DNA of 19,073 nt from Heterostelium multicystogenum (taxonomy: Eukaryota > Evosea > Eumycetozoa > Acytosteliales > Acytosteliaceae). Location: positions 1-19,073 of the forward strand of contig RCNN01000330.1 of the NCBI GenBank assembly GCA_003667245.1, written 5' to 3'. The translations under genes were made by a program, and so were the position numbers. Numbering within the stretch: the first letter of the stretch is position 1; every line of letters starts with the position of its first letter. Shown in pieces: positions 1 to 11,047 of the stretch. Below the pieces are notes generated by a model, which had not been told where the DNA came from, did no database searches, and worked only from the letters and a program-made list of their open reading frames with translations.

Positions 1-97
1 AAAAATTATTGAAAAATATATAATTAATTAAATAATTTAAATTTAAATTTTTTGAATTCTCATTTTTTAAAGTTGTGTGTGGTGGTTTATTATCTGG

Positions 98-1512
<1,415 letters not shown>

Positions 1513-1866
1513 AATATATAAAGTTATAGAATTCAAAAAAGAAAACAAAAATGAATTCAAAACTAAATTATAATAGGTCATTTGAACAGTTGTTGTTGTA
1601 TGAATGAAAATAAAAAAAATAAAAATTATGAGATTTTATAATATCTTGATTGATATTATAATATCATTATTGATTGTAAGCTCAAGATCATATTTTCTTA
1701 TATATATACATTATTATATGCAAATACAAATCTGTTCAGTTTTTTTTTTTTTTTAAATTTTGTTTTGTTTTGATTTTTTTTTGTTTTTTGGATACAACTG
1801 ATACATTCAGATGACACACATCAAAATCATCTTTAGTTTTTTATTTTTATACCTTTAGATAATAAG
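1513..1866. other. A+T-rich intergenic region between divergent genes
   Basis: No coding signal is visible. The stretch contains a long T run (about 1739-1755), T-rich tracts and alternating TA around 1700-1710, typical of dictyostelid promoter DNA. It lies between the start of the ADH gene (leftward) and the start of the following gene (rightward), so it probably holds both promoters. Confidence 0.5.
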
Positions 1867-3169
1867 ATGAATTCGTTTTTGGGATGACGATGGCGAGGAT
1901 ACAGAGAATGAAGAAACATTCAAAACTGTAATAAAACAACTAATTTTATTAATGATGATGATGAAGATGATGGTGCTTGGAATTCCCCAACCAACGCTGA
2001 GTTGACCGGTAGCTGGGGTGAGGATCCATTCAAAGATAGATATGCAAACAATCACAATAGTAGCAATACTAATATCACTGCTGCTAAACAAAGAACCAAC
2101 AAAGATTCAAAGAATAAACAAACCAATAATAAGTCACAATCAATATGAATTGAATATATTATAACCAAAAAATAGAAGAAAACAATGATAAAACAATTAG
2201 AGACACATTTAAATAAATCATGATGATTCATCACTCAATAGTAACCAACAAATCAAATAGAACCACAACAAAAATCAAATATTTAATGATGAAACTCAAT
2301 ATCCAAGTCTATCTACAAAGAATCAGAAAAACAAAGAAAATCACAGTCTTCATCATCATCCATTGTTGAAGAAAATATTAATAATGATGAAAAGTAGTGA
2401 GCAGTTGGATAAACCACAAACAGCAGTCATCACAACTATGGAGTCAATTGCTTCTGGAGAGAAAAGATGATTTTGATTATAATCGACCAAGAAAAAGAGA
2501 AAGAAAAGAAAAAGCAAGAGCAAAGCTTAGCCTCTGAGAAAGTTGATCCTATTGAGACAACTCGTTCAGCACCCTTGACCATCAAGACTCACAAGTCAGT
2601 TCAAACCTATCAACCGCTTACCAGGCAAGATTATCAAGTCTAAATCAGCACCAGTTACAGTTGCAGTGGTAACCAGCAAAGAGAAAAGTGAAAGAAGAAA
2701 GAGAAACCTGTCAAGCCAGCTCCCACAACCAATAGTCAACAAGTTAAAATTAAAAATCCTCTCTCAACAATCTAATAAGCAATCTCCTGCAGATACAACA
2801 ACTCAAAACAATACCCTTCCACAAAAACAGATATAAAACAATCAACTAAACTAAGCTATCAACCCTTCTCCTATTCCAATTCAACTGCTTCCAAAAAATC
2901 ATCAAGCAAACCAGTGATACAACTACACCAAAAGAGTTAAACAATTAATCAGCAACCAGCAAAAAGACATCAAACCACCTGTTGAGATTAAGCAATCAAC
3001 AACCAGCAAAAAGAAGAAACCAAAGGCTAAAGAAACCCAAACTTTAACAGAGGAGGCATCGCAATGGAATAGAACCGTCATATCATTGTTTATTATTGCA
3101 TTTGCATTTGTGATAGGTATTAAATTGCCTGAGATAATGATCTATATTGGTAGTATAACAAATCCATAA
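1867..3169 (+). CDS. Unrecognised acidic/lysine-rich low-complexity protein with C-terminal membrane helix, frame broken
   Basis: I do not recognise a family. The likely start is ATG at 1867, giving MNSFWDDDGEDTENEETF once one extra T in a five-T run is discounted. Another in-frame block follows: an aspartate/glutamate tract, then AWNSPTNAELTGSWGEDPF and an Asn/Ser/Lys-rich section. The middle is low complexity (Gln, Ser, Lys, Pro, Thr) and readable only by jumping frames several times; recurring pieces resemble KSAPVTVAVVTSKEK and KKKEKPVKPAPTTNSQQ. The last roughly 40 codons are clean: a Trp/Asn/Arg flank, then a hydrophobic helix (VISLFIIAFAFVIGI) and a short tail ending at TAA 3167-3169. 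This suggests a cytosolic disordered protein anchored near its C-terminus, perhaps an endomembrane tether; that is inference only. Its 3' end lies 23 bp from the 3' end of the convergent eIF2B alpha gene. Confidence 0.55.
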
Positions 3170-3192
3170 ATAGATTTGCAATGATCATGATT

Positions 3193-4267
3193 TTAATATC
3201 CAAATATATATTTTATTGGAGTTGTTATAAATAATTTAATAAGTTCATCAGACACTGCTGATGGGGTTAAAAACACCCAGTTCTGTAAATAGTAAAGTGA
3301 TGTATGATGGTGGAGTGTAATCAAGAGATGGTGAGTCGATGGTGAGTAGCTCTGGTTTTGTACATTTGCAACATTGTTTGCAAACATTAAATGTGTCGTG
3401 TCTTTTCTCAGACTTTCGATGTCAGACTTGATCCAATGGGTATGATCTAGTGAATTTAAAACTTTCAGCAAGCAACATAGAATGGTTTTTTGAACAGCCT
3501 TTGCTACAATACTAAATTTGATAGGGTACCAATCTTGTTTACAATACCACCGTTCTCTACAATTGCCTCGGCACCACAGAGTACATAGTCTACTTTATCA
3601 ATGATTCTCGATACTCCACCATCCATAATTAACTTTACTGGTATCTTTGCTTCTTGTAATTTTTTCTGCCAGCTTATAACTGAAAAGTAAGGTATCGATT
3701 AAATAAATGGCAAATTTCTATGATATGATCGGAGAAGTACCACATACCCAGATGAGTCGGGTCTAGATTCGGTGACAATTACATTGAATCTCTTTCCTTG
3801 TGAAGATGCATATAGGAGAACAGAGAGCACGACACGAGAATAACCGTGTACCAATATAGTGATATCATCACGAATGAATCTGTTTGATAGATTAGAAATC
3901 TTGGTTCTACTCTTTTTATGATTTATCTGAAAGTTGCTCTCCTCTTTTAATTAATGTTGATTTGCATTGTTCGAAATTCTAAACAATAATTAGTTGGGAC
4001 AATTACTCGAGAAATATTCAGGTACTTACTGGAAAGTCTAATGAAGTTCTAGTTACAAATCTAATAAATAATTCACAAACCGAGGGACAATGAAATGCGA
4101 TGTGTTCAAAATCACATTGCTTGAGATGTGAAAGTAGCATATTGCAGCTCTTTTTGCAAACCCATAATAGTGAATGCTTGACTCTTATTGATGACTTCAG
4201 TAAGCACTTTGATTGCTGGTATTGCTATGGCAGTGTCTGTCTCTTTCTTTATCTCTTGTGAAAACAT
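3193..4267 (-). CDS. eif2b1: Translation initiation factor eIF2B alpha subunit, frame broken by small indels
   Basis: eIF2B alpha is a regulatory subunit of the eIF2 guanine nucleotide exchange factor; it senses phosphorylated eIF2 and acts in the cytosol. Reading leftward, the N-terminus has DTAIAIPAIKVLTEVI. Later blocks are HGYSRVVLSVLLYASSQGKR, VIVTESRPDSSGY, LIMDGGVSRIIDKVDYV, CGAEAIVENGGIVNKIGT and the C-terminal hallmark LTPSAVSDELIKLF. The start at 4267 begins the conserved helix; an in-frame ATG at 4336 would add a hydrophobic leader not expected in the family. Two introns fit: 3979-4029 (GTAAGT...TTTAG) and 3680-3747 (GTATGT...TTCAG). Frame changes occur near 4130, 3665, 3510 and 3290, mostly at homopolymers. 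Length matches the family (about 300 residues). The gene diverges from cytidine deaminase and converges with the gene to its left. Confidence 0.9.
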
Positions 4268-4980
4268 ATCAACAACTAAATCAATGAACAGAATATTAAA
4301 CCAATACGTCCTACTCAAAGCGGATGCTAAATACATACCCCAACTAAAAAGCTTGGGTTTAGTTCTAAAGATTGACTATTAGTAATTCATATTTATTTGT
4401 TGTCAATATATATTTTAGATGATGTACTGCAACTTTGTTATTTATCTTTATTTTGTACATCAAACAAGGGAAAAAAAATGAAAAAAACTTAGTTTTGGAA
4501 AACAGAAAAAAAATTAAGAAAATTGTAATTAATGATTCAAATTTAAATTACATGGTGTTTATGCAATTTGTAATAAGTTGTTTATTATATAACTAACTCA
4601 GACACTCAGAAAGCAACAAGCTACTATCTAAGATTTGATTGATATTGATAGAGAAATAGAAATTTAATATTGCAAGTGGATCACTTATTTGAGTTCTATT
4701 CATCAAAAAAAAAAAAAAACAACACAAAAAACAATCCATCAAAGTGAATGTGAAAAAAAACCTGTGAAATTAATGAAAAATCTAAATTGTCAATTGTTTT
4801 TTTAATTTTTTTTTTCAGTTCCATCTTACTTTTTTGGTGATTATAAATGAAAGAACAAAAATCCAAATTGAATCATTCAATCATACACTCACTCAATCAC
4901 TCACTTACTTATTCAATCCAAATACATTTCATTAATTTATTTATATTTTTATTGTAATATTACATCACATTGATATCATT
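4268..4980. other. Divergent promoter region between eIF2B alpha and cytidine deaminase
   Basis: About 700 bp with no supported gene. It contains A and T homopolymer runs (for example near 4704 and 4806), a TATAAAT box at 4842-4848 upstream of the deaminase, and a CACT/TTAC-rich microsatellite-like leader at about 4884-4920. Short open frames here lack any coding character. The left part should hold the eIF2B alpha promoter. Confidence 0.5.
4842..4848 (+). promoter_or_regulatory. TATA-like box upstream of cytidine deaminase
   Basis: TATAAAT lies about 135 bp before the deaminase ATG, downstream of a long T run (about 4797-4815). A TATA element next to an oligo-T tract is the usual dictyostelid core-promoter arrangement. 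In DNA this A+T-rich a chance match is possible. Confidence 0.35.
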
Positions 4981-5474
4981 ATGGCAACACAGGAGCAATT
5001 GGACCAATTGATTGAGGTCGCTACTAATGCAAAAAAGAGAGCTTACTGCAAATATTCAAACTTTAGAGTTGGTGCTGCTTTGCTTTGCGATGACGGTACT
5101 ATTATCTCTGGATGTAATGTAGAGAATGGAAGTTATGGTTTGACTATCTGTGCTGAGAGAACAGCATATACCAAAGCCATCTCTGAAGGACACACCAAAA
5201 TTCAAAACCATTGTAGTTACAACGTAAATTATCATAGATATTATTATATTCATCTAAAAATTGCATTCATTATTTTTACATTTCTTTGTTCAGTGATGTT
5301 GAGGATAGATTTATTACACCCTGTGGTGCTTGTAGACAATTTGGAATTGAATTTGGACACTTTGATGTTTATTGTGTAAAGCCAGACAAGTCATTTTTCA
5401 AATCTACAACAACCGATCTCTTGCCAGGTTCATTTACTCCAGATGATTTAGATGCGCCAAGAGCATCCAATTAA
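4981..5474 (+). CDS. Cytidine deaminase (zinc-dependent, small CDA type)
   Basis: It converts cytidine and deoxycytidine to uridine and deoxyuridine in pyrimidine salvage, in the cytosol as a homotetramer. The start ATG at 4981 gives MATQEQLDQLIEVATNAKKR. The catalytic motif CAERTA supplies a zinc cysteine and the proton-shuttle glutamate; PCGACRQFG supplies the other two zinc cysteines. NVENGSYGLT is the nucleoside-binding loop. One intron, 5224-5293 (GTAAAT...TTCAG), interrupts the gene after the KTIVVTT strand. One extra A in the run at about 5197-5200 shifts the frame shortly before the intron; removing it joins both halves cleanly. Predicted length is about 140 residues, normal for the family. 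The 3' end lies 55 bp from the convergent exonuclease gene. Identification is very secure. Confidence 0.95.
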
Positions 5475-5529
5475 ATCTAATAAAACACAGTGATAATGTA
5501 AATTTGGAAACATTTCTAAACTTTTGTTT

Positions 5530-6560
5530 TTATATAAGATTTCTTGCATATAGGTCTTGCTTATTGGTATCTTTGAAATAGGATAGCTGTTCTTTGAAAT
5601 TCTTTTTAAGAAAACGTTTATCGAATGGACTTTGAAGTTGAGGAGATAGAATATTGTAGATTGGATGCAAAACAATCGCATCTAGCGCAGAATAGTCGAT
5701 CATCAATTTAGAAAGTGGGCGTTGTCCCCATATTTCGAAAGAATTATCCTTGAATTGTTGTCTCGCATCATACTTGATATCAACAGCTCTCTGTGAGATT
5801 TGCTTTGGTGTATATAGATGTATCAGCTCTTGTAGTCCGTAACGTCGAATTGGAATGTTTCCTTCTCTCTTTTTCTGTAGCAATGCATGTGCAATCTGGA
5901 TATCATAGACATGAGTGAGAGAAACTTGGTGACGATGATAGAGAATCTCACTGTCCCTTCGACAATCGTGTACAATCTTTAGTATTGTACTAGATTCCAA
6001 AATCTGTCGTAGACCACGATCGAAAACTAGTTGCCCAAGCTTTAGAACATCGAACAGAAATACTTTTCCACTCATAAGACCAATTTGAATGATTGATATC
6101 TCTCCTTTTCTTTCCCATTTCCAGACCTTCCACATCCAACGATATAACATATTCACGGTTGATAATTGTAAAGCATCTCGCTAGCTGTAACTCTGAATCT
6201 ATCCAGAATACACCATCGAAAGAACATTGATCCTCATTGAGCTGGCGCACATGTTTATTCGATGGATTGTTTATATCTGAGATATCTTCTTTAAACTTTG
6301 AAATAGTTTCCACACTACCTAGCTTACCTGTTTTTATTTCGCCGAGAGCATTTTTTAAATTCTGAAAAAACAACATTCGTTAGTCTATGACTATTGTACA
6401 AAGAGAGAGAGGAGATAATATTTACAGAACCAGGTAATGATGTTAGTTTTTTTAATTAAAATATCATTCTTTGAAGACTTGTGCCTATTGTTTTCGCTAT
6501 TGCTGGAATATCTCTTATGTTCTAAGCAAAGTGTATGACTAAGAAATAGCTTATTATTGT
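5530..6560 (-). CDS. DEDDy 3'-5' exonuclease domain protein, EXD1/RNase D-like
   Basis: The protein carries an RNase D-type (DNA_pol_A_exo1) fold that removes 3' nucleotides with two metal ions; the EXD1 branch is RNA-associated. Visible motifs are LDVEG (Asp and Glu of motif I), KIVHDCRRDSEIL (Asp of motif II) and YSALDAIVL (Tyr and Asp of motif III), plus KVFLFDVLKLG and the spaced block RYGLQELIHLY. All four acidic residues and the tyrosine are present, so it looks catalytically competent. One frame change falls in the purine-rich stretch near 6100-6115, between motif I and the rest. An intron at about 6363-6424 (GTAAAT...TTTTCAG, read leftward) joins an upstream Ser/Asn/Lys-rich exon containing RYSSNSENNRHKSS; that exon also needs one indel. 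I cannot fix the true start; 6560 is approximate. The stop is at 5530-5532. Confidence 0.8.
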
Positions 6561-6723
6561 TAAAGTTATTTTATAATTGTTTTTGATAGTCTTATCATTG
6601 TCGTTTTCTTGATATCAAACAAATGATTAGTTTTTGTTTTTTTTTTGCTCAGTTTTTATGATTCTTTAAGTCTTTCAGATGCATTTATTATTAATTATTC
6701 ATCAGAATAAGTTTCATAGAAGT

Positions 6724-7293
6724 ATGTACAGTGGTATTTGAACATAAAACAAAAGTATTAAAGCTGTTTAGATCTATTCTAAGGGTAAGTTTAGTTATTT
6801 TGGTACGCTCGATTAATTTAAGTATACTAATTAGCACAACAACAACAACAACAACAACAACAACAGGAGCGACTAAAGATGCCCACAGAAAATAGACGAC
6901 AATTTGTATTACATAAAGCAAGACAAGACTTTAGAGATGCAAAAAATGAAACTGATCCAAAGAAAATTAGAAGTTTATTAATGTATGATTGATTTGAACT
7001 CAACCTAGTGACCGACATATTACTAACACAGCTCTGAATTAAGAATTGGCAATACACACTTAGACACTGTCATAATTCAATCAAAGCATTTATCTACTAT
7101 TTTAGAATACGAACCAACACCCATAGAAATAGCACACCATGAAAAATCATCTAATTCAAATCAACCATTACTATCACCCAATGATCAGAAAACACTTTTA
7201 ATCAATAATCAATATATAGAGCAGGAGAGAATGAGAGAACAGGCTGAAAAACTTAGGATTCAAAATGAAAACAACGAGGATAATATTAAATAA
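6724..7293 (+). CDS. LYR-motif (Complex1_LYR) mitochondrial protein with poly-AAC insert, frame broken
   Basis: LYR proteins are small helical mitochondrial matrix factors that work with acyl carrier protein in Fe-S cluster delivery or respiratory complex assembly. From ATG 6724 the first exon encodes an LYR-type helix, VLKLFRSILR. An intron at 6785-6834 (GTAAG...ACTAATTAG) follows. Exon 2 opens with about ten AAC units, read as poly-Asn or poly-Thr depending on frame, then HKARQDFRDAKNETDPKKI, matching the F/N-rich second helix of the family (compare LYRM7/MZM1). The C-terminal part is unrecognised: QSKHLSTILEYEPTPIEIA, then a charged tail ending at TAA 7291-7293. Frame shifts are needed near 6736, in CCC near 6880, and near 6990-7035. 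The family call rests on motif order and spacing, not on a search. Confidence 0.55.
6835..6866 (+). repeat. AAC trinucleotide microsatellite
   Basis: About ten tandem AAC units begin at the first base after the intron acceptor of the LYR gene. Dictyostelid coding sequences often contain such Asn/Gln/Thr tracts. Length variation here would directly change the linker after the LYR helix. Confidence 0.85.
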
Positions 7294-7408
7294 TATTAAA
7301 TATTTTTATGTGCTTTTAAAAGACATTGAACAATCATTTTAATAGCACCACTAAAGTTAATTATTAAAATATTTTAATAAATGTATAAAATAATGTGATC
7401 AAGAAGTT

Positions 7409-8131
7409 ATGTATGAGCAGATTAATTATTTTGTATGTTCAATAATGCCCTGTTGTTCTATAAAGTTAAATAAAAGTAAAAGATTTATTACAAATGGATT
7501 TATTGGATTTGATAGTAGTTATCCTATTGGTTTGAATCCAGAGGTACTTTCACCTAATGAATTCAAAGAAATCATCCAGTTTATAAATACCCAGACCAAT
7601 ATGAAACAAGAGAATGCTTATTTTTATTCTAATTTGTTTATAATGTTTCTATGGTTAGTAGTATTGTTAATATCTGTAATTTATGAAAAGATCAATGTAT
7701 TCTTTATTGGTTTTTTCTTCTTCATATTGTCAATCATTTTATTAATGATTATTTCCACCGAGTTTGTGATTCAGTTCAATTCTCGATTAAAGAGTGCACT
7801 CCAGATAATCAATAAAAAACTAGAATCTAGAAGAATTGTCATTTTTTATTCGTGAACAACCATACATCAAAGGCAATGACAAGAAAATCAAAGTTAAATT
7901 CTATGTATGTATTCAACATTATCAGTTCTAGTTGAATTCTTCTAATGATTGTCGTTGGAAAAGCTTGAAATGTTTTTCCCAGAAGATAGACATCATATAG
8001 TTCAACCAAAAATAGAAGTTACTTTGATACAAATGCCAATAGATCATTCCAAAGATAATATAAAAGAGGTAGTTGATAATGATGTAATAAATTATGTAGG
8101 TCAAAGTCTTAATATGTTAAGTAACGTTTGA
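7409..8131 (+). CDS. Small protein with two membrane helices, possibly ERF4/GOLGA7/CHIC-like
   Basis: An open frame from ATG 7409 runs to 7855 and has an N-terminal MPCCSIKLNKSKRF (a possible alternative start at 7445 with palmitoylatable cysteines). It is followed by YPIGLNPEVLSPNEFKEIIQ, then two adjacent hydrophobic segments (about residues 73-91 and 94-115), then a basic helix. A one-base shift near 7845 continues it as FFIREQPYIKGNDKKIK. A second open stretch at 7949-8131 gives HHIVQPKIEVTLIQMP and probably belongs to the same gene; 7905-7950 is unresolved and may contain a further shift or a small intron. The phrase 'P-GL-PE-LSP-EF-EII--IN' followed by membrane helices recalls the ERF4 domain (GOLGA7/ERF4/CHIC, partners of palmitoyltransferases). 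This is resemblance from memory only. Confidence 0.5.
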
Positions 8132-8584
8132 CATTGTTTGGAATCAAAAGTAATTTAATTATTTTTATTAATTAGGTATTATAGTATTGAATGTTAGATT
8201 TATCGGGTTTCTTTTATTATTGCGAAGTGTGTGTGGTTTTAATACATATTTACAAATATATGTTTTTAATTAAGATAAAAGAAATTTCAACACAACTTGT
8301 AGATTTTCTTTTTTTTTATATATTTCAATGACAACAAATGGATATCTACAATTATCTAAAAGGATAATACTACAGATTGATCTATTTTTAATCAGATCTA
8401 TTTACTCTTTAATTTTTGTAATTATTATTAATTATTAACAAAAAGTTGAATAAGTATTAATTTTTCTATTTTTTTTGTTTGTTTTTTATATTATAGTTAT
8501 TTTGGATTCATTTAACTAGTTTATATTGTATACGATAATTATTTATATTGTAGTAATCAAATAGTTATAATAATATATCTAACA
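8132..8584. other. A+T-rich promoter region upstream of beta-hexosaminidase
   Basis: About 450 bp with T runs (for example near 8308-8316 and 8472-8478) and no coding signal. It should include the terminator of the membrane-protein gene and the promoter of the hexosaminidase. I see no specific operator-like repeat. Confidence 0.5.
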
Positions 8585-10372
8585 ATGAAAATTATTACAA
8601 AAATAACAATTATTTTAATAATATTTATATCAGAATGTTATTCAATTAGATTTTCTAAACAACATAATCAAGATAATATCTATTCAAATAATAACCATGA
8701 AAATATTAATAATTTTACCACCAAAAATCAATACAATATCGAAACAGATACAACAATACCTATTTATCCCATGCCTAAATTTGTTAAAAGTGGTGTCGAT
8801 AGTTTTTTATTTAAGTAGTTCCTTTAATTTCACCACCACTTCTAAATCATCCATTCTATTGGATGCTATTTCTCGATATCATCAATTAGTATTCAGAGAG
8901 AAATCAACTAGTGTATTAAATGGAATTATTCTGCATACCGTTGAAATTGTAGTAGATTCAGATGATGAGACACTTATCATGGGTACTGATGAGAGTTATC
9001 ATTTGGATATTAATCAAAATGGCATCTTTATAAATTCTTCTACAATATTTGGTGCTCTTCATGGTTTAGAATCGTTCTCCCAATTGGTAAAGTATGATCC
9101 TTACCAGATGATGTTCAGAATTGATTCTTGTCCTATGAGTATAGATGATAGACCAAGATTTCTTCATCGTGGATTATTATTGGATACTTCAAGGCATTTC
9201 ATCCCAGTTGGTAAAATTTTGGAATTACTAGATTCTCTTTCTTATGCCAAGCTTAATGTATTCCATTGGCATATGGTTGATTCACAATCATTTCCAATGC
9301 AAAGTAAAACTTATCCAAATCTCTGGAAAGGTGCTTGGTCATCAAGTGAAATATATACTCAAGATGATATTATTAAAGTTATACAATATGCCAAAAGTAG
9401 AGGAATACGTGTTATTCCTGAGGTTGATATGCCAGGTCATGCATATTCTTGGTCAATAGGTTATCCTTCAGTTCTCCCAGCTAACTATTCAATGTCTCCT
9501 AATTGTAGTCAAAAATGCCCAGATATTTGCAATGTTGTAAGTACTTTCTCCTTACTAGATGGAACTGTTATTAAAACTTGTATATTAGCCGATGGATATA
9601 TCCTCTCCTGATGTTTATAATATTACTCAGGGTTTAATAGATGAATTAACCAATAACCTGTTTCAAGATGAATTATTCCATGTTGGAGGAGATGAAATAG
9701 TTTATGAATGTTGGGAAAATTCTCTTCAATTTAAAACTTGGATGAAAGATATGAACTTTAATTCTTATGATAAAGCTTTACAATATTTTGAGAATATAAT
9801 TCATCAAAAAGTTCTAAGTAACCAAAGATATCCAGTAGTGTGGGAGGATACTTATTTCTTATTTGGTGAAGATTTGGATAAAAAGGTAATTGTTCATATC
9901 TATCATCAATTAGAAACTTTACAAAGTGCCGTAAAGTCTGGTCACAGAGTAATAGCATCTAATGCATGGAATTGGTATTTAGAGTAAGAATTATAAATTA
10001 GTAGTTGGGAATTCGTATTAATAATATATAATTTTAAATTAAATTTCTAGCATTTTAACTACCCCTTGGCAAAAGTTTTATTTAAATGATATCACTGCAA
10101 ACTTGACAGAGGTAGAAGAAATCAATAGAGTTCTTGGAGGAGAGGTTGCCATGTGGGGTGAAATGATGGATAGCAGTGATATTTATTCAAAAATTTGGCC
10201 AAAAACAGCAGCAGCTGCTGAGAGGTTATGGAGTGATTCATCAATCAATGATGTAGAGACAGTAGTACCTAGACTAGAGAGATTTAGATGTCATTTAATT
10301 TATAGAGGAGTTGAATCGGCACCATTAAATTCAACTTCACCCAACGAACCAGGCCCATGTATATATGAATAA
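8585..10372 (+). CDS. Beta-N-acetylhexosaminidase (GH20), secreted/lysosomal, one homopolymer frameshift
   Basis: It cleaves terminal beta-linked GlcNAc/GalNAc from glycoconjugates in lysosomes or after secretion. The start at 8585 opens a hydrophobic signal peptide (IITKITIILIIFISECYS), followed by an Asn-rich spacer. After a frameshift in a six-T run (about 8802-8807) come the GH20b region and the barrel: RGLLLDTSRHFIPV, VFHWHMVDSQSFP, RVIPEVDMPGHAYSW, then the catalytic Asp-Glu pair in HVGGDEIVYECW, ASNAWNWYL and GGEVAMWGE. Introns at 9537-9588 (GTAAGT...TATTAG) and 9984-10050 (GTAAG...TTCTAG) restore the frame exactly. With one T removed the product is about 555 residues, close to family members. 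NYS, NCS and NST sequons fit a glycosylated luminal protein. Stop TAA is at 10370-10372. Dictyostelids have several nag paralogues; I cannot say which this is. Confidence 0.94.
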
Positions 10373-10542
10373 ATAACTTATAATCATAATCACATACACT
10401 GTTAATTTTAAATATATTAAAATTGAATATTTTTTATAAGAATTAGGAATAACTTAATCCAATAATTTCTTTTGGTGATAATAGATTCCTGCTCTGACAA
10501 TGGGATTATTGATCTAAATTTATATGATTATTTAGCTTTTGT

Positions 10543-10640
10543 TTAACAATCATATTCTTTTAGTTTAAGATGTTTACTGTACATCATTTGTAAGTCATCA
10601 ATCGTGACTTTAGGTTCCAAACTCAAGACATTGGTGTCTC
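10543..10640 (-). pseudogene. Possible orphan 3'-terminal exon
   Basis: Reading leftward, a TTTAG acceptor at about 10641-10646 is followed by a 32-codon open stretch containing SLEPKVTIDDLQMMYSKHLK and ending at a stop at 10543-10545. Composition and codon use look coding, and the intron-exon boundary is plausible. No upstream exon can be found before the tRNA gene. It may be the remaining tail of a gene truncated by rearrangement. Chance is not excluded for so short a piece. Confidence 0.3.
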
Positions 10641-10887
10641 CTAAACATAATCATGAATAATTTAAAAATCTCATATTTAGTTCGAACGTAAAATAGAAAG
10701 ATATTTTTTATCTTGTGTTAAGAGAAATAAGGAGACTCATGCATAAGATGTAAGAAGGGAGTCTTGAAAGATATATATACCTTATTGTCTCAACAGGTAA
10801 CAACTAGTAACATCTTGTCATATTTGACAAATATGAGAATTACAAAATCGATTTACTAATTCTGAAAAAACCTCAAAATTTCACATA

Positions 10888-10960
10888 GCTCTTTTGGTGT
10901 AGTGGTTATCACATGACCTTTACACGGTCAGGGTCGTGGGTTCGATCCCCACAAGGAGTA
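10888..10960 (+). tRNA. tRNA-Val (anticodon UAC)
   Basis: A 73-nt cloverleaf can be drawn. The acceptor stem is GCTCTTT with AAGGAGT (G-T at 1:72 and T-G at 5:68). The D arm is GTGTAGTGGTTATCAC, an A box. The anticodon arm is TGACC-TTTACAC-GGTCA with anticodon TAC. The T arm is GTGGG-TTCGATC-CCCAC, a B box, and the discriminator is A. There is no intron. The D arm matches eukaryotic tRNA-Val well. The wobbles in the acceptor stem are slightly unusual but tolerable. Confidence 0.9.
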
Positions 10961-10994
10961 GGTGTTTTATAAAAACGGTATTGCATGCGGATGA

Positions 10995-11002
10995 TTTTTT
11001 TT
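10995..11002 (+). terminator. Pol III terminator-like T8 run downstream of tRNA-Val
   Basis: A run of eight T lies about 35 bp past the tRNA 3' end; a weaker TTTT occurs earlier at 10964-10967. Either may stop RNA polymerase III, the T8 run being the stronger signal. Confidence 0.5.
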
Positions 11003-11037
11003 ATCTTTTCGAACGAAGATTGATGGCTTGGTTTGTT

Positions 11038-11047
11038 GGTTCGAAGC
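11038..11047 (+). promoter_or_regulatory. Candidate extra B box downstream of tRNA-Val
   Basis: GGTTCGAAGC resembles the B-box consensus GGTTCGANNCC and lies about 80 bp after the tRNA, beyond the T8 terminator. In Dictyostelium discoideum many tRNA genes carry such an extra B box downstream (from memory), linked to TFIIIC binding and tRNA-targeted retroelement insertion. One consensus C is missing. Confidence 0.4.

Noticed and set aside
5056..5253. Leftward frame opposite cytidine deaminase
   Set aside because: It is antisense to the deaminase exon and intron and has no recognisable content.
6691..7057. Leftward frames with poly-Val or poly-Cys
   Set aside because: They are the reverse reading of the AAC microsatellite in the LYR gene.
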